This document shows, piece by piece, positions 56,262 to 64,000 of a DNA stretch of 64,000 nucleotides; the first letter of the stretch is position 1; every line of letters starts with the position of its first letter. The notes under the pieces are model-generated. The model did no database searches and was not told where the DNA came from. It saw nothing but the letters and a program-made list of their open reading frames with translations. The position numbers were made by a program, and so were the translations under genes. Where the stretch lies: assembly GCA_038380435.1 (NCBI GenBank), contig JAWZYU010000018.1, positions 51,795,751-51,859,750 on the forward strand. Direction: 5' to 3'. Source of the DNA: Ryuthela nishihirai. Lineage: Eukaryota; Arthropoda; Arachnida; Araneae; Heptathelidae.

Positions 56262-56420
56262 GCCAGGGGTGAGCAAATATTTTGTTTCGCGGGATACATA
56301 AGATAGGCCATTCTTTCATCCGGTGGGCTAGCTTTGTGAAGAATAGCTTAGGTGATGGGTTGGGCGTATTAACGGGCTTTAGCCATTCTTTCTAATCGCC
56401 ATTCTTTAGTTATAAATATA
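56262..56420. mobile_element. Possible hAT end fragment
   Basis: CCAGGGGTGAGCAAATATTT at 56263-56282 resembles the CAGGGGTGGGCAAA termini of hAT elements, followed by sequence with GGGATACA and CGGTGGGCTAGC. The opposite end is not found. Tentative. Confidence 0.35.
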
Positions 56421-56603
56421 TAAAAAAATTTATATTACAAAATTTCTATATTGTTTATGTATGTAGGGATCTGGGATGATTTTTAATAGTACGAGCTCTC
56501 AGAATGAAAGAAAAGAAGGTTAGTTGATTATTGGACCAATTGTTTTCAGTTTTATAATTAATTATGTGTGAGATTGGATGGTTTGCTTTGCACTGCATGG
56601 ATA

Positions 56604-56818
56604 TAAAATAAAAGAAATAAATACCCCCTCAAGCAGCTGCTTGCCACAGAGGTCTGACAGGAGTCTGTCAGTTTATACGCCATAGTAGAGCGTCTGTGAG
56701 GATGGCGGGACCTCAGCAGAAAAACGACACGTACATCCATGTCTTACCTGGGATTCGAACCCAGGTTCCTTAGATCACTAGCCAAGCGCGCTAACCACTC
56801 GGCCATGGGACGGCATCT
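56604..56818 (-). mobile_element. SINE-S copy 13, full length with TSD
   Basis: Perfect 11-bp flanks CTGCATGGATA (56593-56603 and 56819-56829). Complete from the AATAAATACCCCC tail to the GGACGGCA head, with both promoter boxes. Confidence 0.93.
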
Positions 56819-56898
56819 CTGCATGGATAAAGGAACAAAAATCGTTTTCCTGCGAAATTGTACTAAAAGGGATAATAAACTTGTTCCCCTGGGAAATT

Positions 56899-57277
56899 GG
56901 GCGCTGGTGGCTCAGTCGGTAGCGAGCCAGGCTTGTAATCTGCAGTTCCCAGGTTCGAGTCCCAGCTGGGTCAGCGTTGAGATTTGTCTCCGCAAAATTC
57001 CCCGCCCTGCCCGCGGTCAGTAGGGGACACGGATGGACTTGGAAAGGCCACCGTCCGTAGGATGAGACGTTAAGCCGTGGCCCCATGTGCGGGAAGCCAT
57101 ATCCTGTTAAAGAACACGCTGGATGGCCTTGACGGGAGACTACCATCTGTATCCCAACAGATGTTCCAGTGGGGCCCCTCCCCCAACCTTCTCTGAGCCT
57201 TCGGGGTCCTTGTGACCTGGCCATTTAGCCCATGTTGTGCAAAAAAGTGCCACTCAGAGATAAAACAACCCAAATCG
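56899..57277 (+). mobile_element. SINE-T copy 22 with TSD
   Basis: Perfect 10-bp flanks CTGGGAAATT (56889-56898 and 57278-57287). Plus-oriented with intact A and B boxes. A short deletion removes the GTGCACG motif before TTAAAGAACACGC. The tail is AAAACAACCCAAATCG, with few CAACC units. Confidence 0.93.
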
Positions 57278-57328
57278 CTGGGAAATTATACTAGAAGGAA
57301 CAAAAACTTGTTACCCCGAAAAGTTATA

Positions 57329-58262
57329 CAGAAGGTCCCTATTAACCGAGTCTTCATTATCTGTTTTTCCCTCATGTACGGGGACAATTTATTGAAGAAC
57401 TTTGCGTAAAAATTCCCCGCACTTCCGAGGATCACATTCCTGAACCACAAATGACGACGACAACATCGTTCAGAAGAAAAGACCTTGACAGTTAAAGGTT
57501 TAGTTTCAGCAAAATTGATGAAGCTCTGAGTTATTTTAGGAACCATAATCCTCTCTATGATCATTCAGCCAAGGCTCAACGTGAGCTACAGGATGTTTTG
57601 TCATGCTACAAAGCAATTCTACAAGTGAAAAGGCAAGCTGAAATCCAAACAACTTTAGACCCGTTCTTTGCAAAACACAAACCTATCACGGATGAATCTA
57701 AACCTTTAGGAAGATAAGAGTAGTATTTTCCTTCCAATTTTCACTCGCCGTCGGGAGGAGGGATCAGGAGACTGCAGTAAATGATCTCCCCTTCTCCCAT
57801 TCCAATGGGTCATACACCTCCAGTCACCTCTAATTATCTCTCAACATCAATATCTTATATCCGTCCGTCAAATCAAGCACAACACCTCTATTTTGGAAAG
57901 TAATAAAAATTCTTGATACGTTAAACAAATTTATTCAAATGAAGTGCCCAGTCTAATTAAAGATTATTTGGAAAAAAAAAATACTCTACCCACCATATTC
58001 ACAAATTCATGCGCATACAAACAATCAAAGAACATGAAATTAACTTCTTATTTTCAGGATAAATAGATCAGTAACTTATAGTAAGTGAAAAGGATAATTT
58101 CTTAATAAAAATGTGTAACCAAATTTTTAATCAGATGATCTGATTCTTATTAACTCCTGTTTACATTATTTTTTTATGGGATGACATTCTCCGCTTAACG
58201 GAGGTTCTCTTTAAGTGGGCGTTTTCCAAGGCTTATTAACCACAGATAATGGGGACCTCCCG
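57329..58262 (+). mobile_element. Pogo/Tigger-like transposon remnant
   Basis: The left end CAGAAGGTCCCTATTA and inverse right end CGGGAGGTCCCCATTA form short terminal repeats, flanked by TA (57327-57328 and 58263-58264) as for pogo elements. Element length is 934 bp, so much of the transposase is deleted. Confidence 0.65.
57502..57717 (+). pseudogene. C-terminal remnant of a pogo/Tigger-type transposase
   Basis: The open segment reads FSKIDEALSYF, then ELQDVLSCYKAILQVKRQAE and IQTTLDPFFAKHKP before a TAA stop. The TLDPFF-like ending after a basic helix is characteristic of Tigger-family C-termini (QxTLDxFF). The DDE catalytic domain and the N-terminal DNA-binding part are absent. Confidence 0.6.
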
Positions 58263-58552
58263 TAATAGAAGGGCAAAAAAGAAATTGTTTTCATGTGAAG
58301 TTATGCTCGAAGGAATAAAATATACTGCTCTAAAAATTATTCTGTGTCTATCTATTCATGTTTAAAATTTCGAAAATTCTAACACGAATAGATCATGTAC
58401 AATAGTCAAGTAATGATTTAGCTTATACCACGTTTAACGCCTGTTAAGGGTGAAAATTAACTATTGGGAATTTTGGAAAATTAAAATCCTAATATTTCGT
58501 TCGTAACCCCTCCCCCCCCCAAAAAAAAAAAAAAAAAAAAAAAAAAACATTT

Positions 58553-58803
58553 CCCGTGGCCGAGTGGTTAGCGCGTTTGGCTACTGATCTACGGGACCTG
58601 GGTTCGAGCCATAAGGAACCGGTGCCCCGAGCCATAAGGAACCTGGGTTCGAGCCGGGTAAGGCATGGCTGTTTGTGTCGTTTTTCTGCTGAGGTCCTGC
58701 CATCCTCTCAGACCTTCTACTGTGGCATATAAACTGACAGGCTCCTGTCAGACCTCTGTGGCAAGCAGCTGCTTGAGGGGGTATTTATTTTTATTTATTT
58801 TAT
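58553..58803 (+). mobile_element. SINE-S copy 14 with duplicated B box
   Basis: The head is intact from CCCGTGGCCGAGTGGTTAGC. The GGACCTGGGTTCGAGCC block is followed by a 40-bp insertion that includes CCATAAGGAACC twice and a second CTGGGTTCGAGCC, so two B boxes are present. It is preceded by a run of C9 and about 29 A (58515-58548). Confidence 0.9.
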
Positions 58804-61035
58804 CTCTAAAAACAAAAAAAAAAGTTCAATATCTACAGAGGAGGGCAAAGTGAATAAAAGTTATTTTATTGAAAAATAAAAAAAGAGAAGTGATAGCAAA
58901 ATAGCGTCTTAAATGCTGTTATTTAAAAAAAATGAAAAAAAAAGAAGAATAAAATAAGTTGTTGCATCACCATTTTGTACAAAGCAAAATGAAGAAAGAA
59001 AAACCCATCGAATTTCTGGTGTCCCTTTCTCCCCGTTTGCGCTTCACCTTCTACGGCGTGTATGAAGGAATTGAGCTCAATATCACGTGTGCATCCGGAA
59101 CCCAACTTCCGCATGAGGGAGAGCACACAGAATGGTGGATTTAGGCTTTCTGCGGCCCCCGGTGCTGAAAATTCAGGAACCTATCGTAACAACTACTCTG
59201 TTTATTGTTTGCTTTTGGAAACTGCGGTCAACTTGAAAATAATAACTTTTAGCAGTGAAAACAACCAGCAATTACTATGATGAAATGTTTTTATGTAGTA
59301 AATAAATATTAGGCAAGCAAGCTTCATCACTGCTAGATGAATGTGCTGGACAAATGAAGACTAGTTGTGGTAAATCCTGCAGCAGTCATAAAACTTGTAA
59401 CAGATGTGCATAAACAGGCAGAAAGTTACAATTGAAGAGTAAATTATAATAAAGTTCTTTAATAAATACAAGATGTATAAAAATATTAATATTTTATTTA
59501 ATGGAGCACAAAGTAGAATTCTATTTGATAATAAAAATAACAGCAAATAAAAATGCAAATGCTTTTCATAACATCGTGGATTTATTAAAATAAAGAACTT
59601 GTGTATAAACCACTAGTCGTAACTTACTGTATGTTTCTGCATATCTGTTGTGAATTTATTGCCGCTGTTAAATTTACCACAATAGCTGAAGTGTTTATTT
59701 GTTCAGCATTTCCATCCGGGAACATAACCAGGGGGAGTGCCACTTCCGAAAATCCTGTCTTCTTGTATGAAATCTCGAATTTGCTCACCTGATTTGAAAT
59801 CCAAAACAGTTGTTTGTATAATTTTATTTTAGCCCTATATTTTATGTCGGAGACTAAAAATAAACGAAAAAAAAAAGCATAAAATCTTATTCCATGTAGA
59901 ATATATTTTAGAAATTGGGAAACCTTACTCAAGTCTTATTCTCAGACTCCCCCTCCCAAAAAAAAAACAAACAAACAAAAAAAAAAAAAACAAATTCTCT
60001 GAGCCTTACCGAAACTGAGATCTCGGATCACCCAAAACAAATCCCCCCCCCCTTGAAACTCAATTCTTGCCAGCTTCCATCTATTAATGTTATGGTAAAG
60101 CTCGTTGACATATTATTTGTCACACTGCGACAATACTTTGAATAATACGAAATAAATATTAAAGAAATAATAACTGCAAACAATCAATTATTAAATACAC
60201 ATACTCTCAATAAAAAAGTCCTTCTTTGCATATAATAATTACGGTGACTATTCCTCCTATATTTTAGGACCTTGTCCTATATATATATATTTAAAAAAAT
60301 TTCAGAAAGATGCTTTTGTCCTATATATTTACAAAAAATTCAGAAAGATGCCTTTTGTCCTATATATTTATGAAAAAATCAGAAAGATATTTTTGTCCTA
60401 TATTTTTTGTTCTGTCCTTTAAAAGTCATATTTTTTTTATACCAAATGAACGTCGTTCTGTTTTGCCGCTAATTTTGATAATTTTTCCTTATCATTGTTG
60501 ATGTGATTGGAGAATTCATAACAAATAAGGAAAACATAATTCGGAATTATTTAATAGTACCAAATTATTGAATAATTTTTGCAATTGAATTAACCTTTGA
60601 AATTCTTTAATTTGTTATTTTAATTATATTTTTCTTGCGTTTTCGATATATTTTCGTTTTAAATAAAATTAATGTATGCATATAATTTTTTAATTTTAGA
60701 GCTATTTAGGATTTTATCACTTTTCGAGGATAGCTTTGCTACACATAGCATAAATTCATGAGTATTTTGGTAAATGTTGACGAATAAATAGCATTAATGA
60801 AAAAGAATATAATTGTCAATAAGTGTCTACATTTTCCTCGAAGAAAAATGATCACCGTAATAATAATATTTAAATTAATTATATTTTAATTATATAAAAT
60901 TAAGTGCAATAAAAGCAATCTTAAAAAATGATATTAAGAATAGCAAAAATCGAAAAAAAAGTTTGCTATTTAAAGAACTCTTTTTCTTTATATAAAATTA
61001 GTTTTGTTTCATTTAAAACTGATTCAATAATCTGT
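58804..61035. other. AT-rich DNA, no gene recognised
   Basis: Includes A-rich low complexity at 59955-59992. Short frames (60-100 codons) have no motifs. Confidence 0.4.
60271..60412. repeat. About 45-bp tandem repeat, three copies
   Basis: TTTTGTCCTATATATTTA followed by an A run and TTCAGAAAGATGC recurs three times with small indels, plus a partial copy. Confidence 0.75.
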
Positions 61036-61039
61036 GGTA

Positions 61040-61205
61040 CAGTCGCTCAAAAAAGTATCCGAACACTATGGTTGATTACAAAATTCAGAAAAAATATCTG
61101 GCAACGATTTTTTTACAAATTAGTGATCTGGCAACCTTCGTGTCACGTGACATATAAAATTAAGTGCAATAAACCATAGTGTTCGGATACTTTTTTGAGC
61201 GACTG
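61040..61205. mobile_element. MITE-P copy 6, internally deleted with filler
   Basis: TA-flanked (61038-61039 and 61206-61207). The left arm is complete to the centre GTCACGTGAC. The right arm is cut to the last 30 bp and joined through ATATAAAATTAAGTGCAATA (61152-61171), which matches the flanking sequence at 60892-60911. Confidence 0.9.
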
Positions 61206-61644
61206 TACACGAAGCAATTTTGATTGGTGTCCAAAATATCAACAAAATGCACATGCAATATCCAAAGAAATAGAAGATATATTCTGCTACCTAAAATGAT
61301 GAGCAAAAATAGTAAAGGTTTCCCTATACCTGGTTTAAAAACCTATTTCCAACGTAAATATGTAAAAATGAAACTGAACAATTTAAATGGTGTTCTTCCA
61401 TAACATGTGTTCGATGAAATTTGCACTTAATTTGCCCAGGAAATGAATTTTACCCGGAAGCATCTGAAAATTTTAATGTATGCGGAACTGCTGAAATCAC
61501 TTCTTCGTTTGGAAGCATTGACTTTATATTAGAGGTAAGTTTCCACATCTGTACAACTGATCGATGTACATCATCCACACAAGCATTTGATTATCATTTA
61601 AGAACATTTCACTATGTTGAATGATTAGCAAATATGTAAGTATA

Positions 61645-62582
61645 CTGGTGGACAAAGGTTAGGTTACAACCCATGTTAAGTCAATAGGAGGTTAATTTCG
61701 AACCTCTGAAACTTCATTGAAAGGAAACTTTACTGAAAAATCTGTCAAAAGTGTTAAAGATCCTAATGACATCTATTCTAAATCTTAATTTTTCTATAAT
61801 ATTGGTTCAGTTTTAAGAAGTTATGGCAGTTGCCTAGTTGAACACCAGACGTTGCTCCTCCAGTTGATCCAACAATATTCTTCAAAATTTAACCAAAACT
61901 GAGAGAATTATTATTCGAACTTCTAAACCTACTCTTATTTTAATAAATGGTTTAATTTAATAGTTGCTATTTCTGTTTTATTTAAGAACTTTTTATCGAG
62001 GTTTTGTAACATAAATGTCATCAGCTTCTTGGCATCATCCAACCTTGCCATCTGGAGGAGAGTGTCGAAACACTCGAACATTTCCAGAGGAAACCTTTAT
62101 TTTGTTTGATGATGATGATTAATTAACAGTTGAGAAAAATTTTCGACTGAAATAGTACTTTGGTTAAATGTTCAAGCTTCAGTGATTATTTTATTATAAT
62201 AAAATAAATAAATACCCCCTCAAGCAGCTACTTGCCACAGAGGTCTGACAGGAGCCTGTCAGTTTATATGCCAAAGTAGATCTGAGAGGATGGCAGGACC
62301 TCAGCAGAAAAACAACACATACAACCATGCCTTATCCGGGGCTCGAACCCAGGTCCCTTAGATCAGTAGCCAAGCGCGCTAACCACTCGGCCATGGGACG
62401 GCAATTATTTTATTACTGACGGAATATTTTTTAAAAATCATAATTTGAGATAGATTTCATTAAGATCTTTAATGCTTTCATACGATTTTTTTCATTAAAG
62501 GATTATTTTAGAAACTACAGAGTTTCTAATTTACATTAGCATTGATTTAACATGGGTTGAAACCTAAAAAAGAATTCTGTCA
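61645..62582. mobile_element. Tc1/mariner-like non-autonomous element with SINE-S inside
   Basis: The left segment CTGGTGGACAAAGG..TTAGGTTACAACCCATG and the inverse of the right segment TTTTAGGTTTCAACCCATG are inverted matches, with TA before the left end. The interior of about 730 bp (without the SINE at 62197-62403) has no recognisable transposase. The right boundary is approximate. Confidence 0.6.
62197..62403 (-). mobile_element. SINE-S copy 15, full length with TSD
   Basis: Perfect 12-bp flanks ATTATTTTATTA (62185-62196 and 62404-62415). Complete head and body with AATAAATAAATACCCCC tail. Both boxes intact. Confidence 0.94.
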
Positions 62583-62589
62583 AACGGGG

Positions 62590-64000
62590 AACTTCATAAA
62601 AACTCAAAAGTAATGACGTGTAGACTTTTTCTTGTGATAAAACTTAAACTATAGCATACACTTCTTTGGCATATTTGATGAACCATTGTTAATACATTTA
62701 ATATATTCATTTACATTGTCAGACCTTTGCAACTTACAATTAAAATTACATCACGGCGTTTAATGATTGCAGAATTTCCTCAAACATGGTTAAAATTATA
62801 ATGGTCCTATATATTATTAATCAACGATTTTAACTGAATAGTAAAAAAAGAACTCTTCAGTAATCATTTTACAATGAAATGTCAATATAACGAAATCGAG
62901 CGAGTGACCACAATATATTCGTTATACCGAAATGCAATAAAAATGTGCTATGATACTTACAAACTACAAAATAATCATTATGAAAGAAATTTACCGTGTA
63001 TTAGAGTTTACTGCTTAAAAATGTCGATAATTTTTTTAACTCTTTTTTCCAAGAAGGATCTTTCCGTAAATTCTTAAAAGATTTCTCAACTTCCCAACAC
63101 ATTGTCCGAAATATCTTTCCGTGTCATTTCGAAATGGCGAATATATCGCGTCATATTGGCTGCTAATAATGAAACTAAACTAATTAACGAACTTAACTAA
63201 AGCAATAATAATAACGAACAAGTATAACAGTAACTTAAATTTAACAAATGATAAAATAAAACGTATAAGTAATGGGGGGATTGGAACTGTTTTGAAAGAA
63301 CTTATCGCTGACTCTACCGTTACTTATAATGGGTAGATCTCCAAATCTGAAAATCTCCCTTTTATGATAGGAAAATGCTACAACGCCTCTTTAAAGCATT
63401 ATGCCGGGACGTGTAGAGAGTCACGCATGCGCATACCACGCAGTGAGATCGGCAAATATGAGGCCCCGGCGATATACGACCTTTGCAATATTAAGTGATT
63501 CAAAGCGCTATGATTGGTTAGATATTTCACAGCGTTTAAATTATTGCAGTATTGACAGATTCAAAATTTACATTGTACATATTGTTTAAGGATTCTCTTT
63601 TTAAAAGTTTCATTATACTGATCTTTTTTGGTATCGGATAAATTTTTATTTTCGGTTTACTGGTATTCGTTAAAATGAAACGTTTTTGTATAGATATACA
63701 TAGTGAATTAGCCTATATCGAAAAAAAAAATTCGTTACACTAAATATTTAGTTATTCTGGAGTTCATTGTACTGACATTCCAATGCATTGCGAGCAATTT
63801 AATTAGCTATTAAGTCACATTTTGCAGAACGAATTACACCCTAGGTTTATAATACTCTTGAATTTACAAAATTATAATATAGCATTGTAAATGATATTAA
63901 TTTAACCATATTCAGTTAACTTGACTCTTTTAAGCTATCAAGTAAATCGTTATTGACTTCTTATACTGATATATAATATACTTATTTGCATTAAATTTAC
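62590..64000. other. No gene recognised; small GC-richer spot
   Basis: Around 63400-63540 the sequence contains CGCATGCGCAT, a form close to an NRF-1-type site, and GATTGGTT, an inverted CCAAT box, about 90 bp apart. This could be a small promoter but no exon is visible. The rest is AT-rich and featureless. Confidence 0.3.

Larger units (their letters stand above)
56830..58325. repeat. 37-38 bp minisatellite interrupted by two transposons
   Basis: Units of the form AGGAACAAAAACTTGTTCCC then TGGGAAATTATACTAGA occur at 56829-56898 and 57288-57328, then resume after 58263 (AGAAGGGCAAAAAAGAAATTG...AGTTATGCTCGAAGG). A SINE-T at 56899-57277 and a pogo-like element at 57329-58262 have inserted into it. 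Confidence 0.7.

Overview
This window reads as AT-rich, repeat-dominated animal nuclear DNA. An arthropod is most likely and an arachnid is possible. I base that on the mix of Tc1/mariner, pogo and hAT-like DNA transposons, decayed non-LTR retrotransposons and two very abundant tRNA-derived SINE families. I found no intact host protein-coding gene, no rRNA, no free-standing tRNA gene and no CRISPR array. Nearly every longer open frame lies inside a repeat; the recurring 80-100 residue frame found throughout is a translation of one SINE.

Two SINE families give the window its structure. SINE-T (about 390 bp, about 22 copies or fragments) has a tRNA-Thr-like head with good A and B boxes, a long central body and a CAACC-type 3' end. 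Many copies have 10-13 bp target-site duplications (TSDs), so they are fairly young. SINE-S (about 200 bp, about 15 copies) has a tRNA-Ser/Leu-like head and a TATTTATTT tail. One SINE-S copy at 33.26-36.4 kb has been expanded internally into about 50 tandem copies of a 61-bp unit made of the anticodon arm, T arm/B box and first part of the body. This is a satellite caught while still inside its parent SINE, and I think it is the most notable structure here.

Layout: 0-5 kb, SINE-T copies, a hAT-like element and a 261-bp hAT MITE. 6.3-9.36 kb, a decayed endonuclease/RT LINE on the minus strand. 9.38-11.39 kb, a TIR element with internal 295-bp repeats, present again inverted at 37.27-39.31 kb. 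12.4-14 kb, nested SINE-S copies and a palindromic Tc1/mariner MITE whose filler DNA seems to preserve the pre-SINE sequence. 14.4-16.2 kb, three young SINE-T copies. 16.48-18.46 kb, a Tc1 transposon with a broken transposase split by a 558-bp insertion. 18.6-20.4 kb, mariner remnants hit by SINE-T. 20.5-28.6 kb, palindromic MITEs, a SINE-S foldback and an RNase H-bearing LINE fragment. 29-32.6 kb, a SINE-T cluster and a second decayed LINE. 33.26-36.4 kb, the SINE-born satellite. 43.5-47.8 kb, three tandem arrays plus local inverted and direct duplications. 48.1-48.7 kb, a GC/CpG-rich island that looks like a promoter and first exon, the only good host-gene candidate. 52-64 kb, hAT, pogo, Tc1-like and MITE remnants with more SINEs, separated by AT-rich DNA with nothing recognisable.

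There is no operon-like cooperation between genes. The content records layered transposition: SINEs inside transposons, transposons inside minisatellites, and gap-repair scars inside MITEs.
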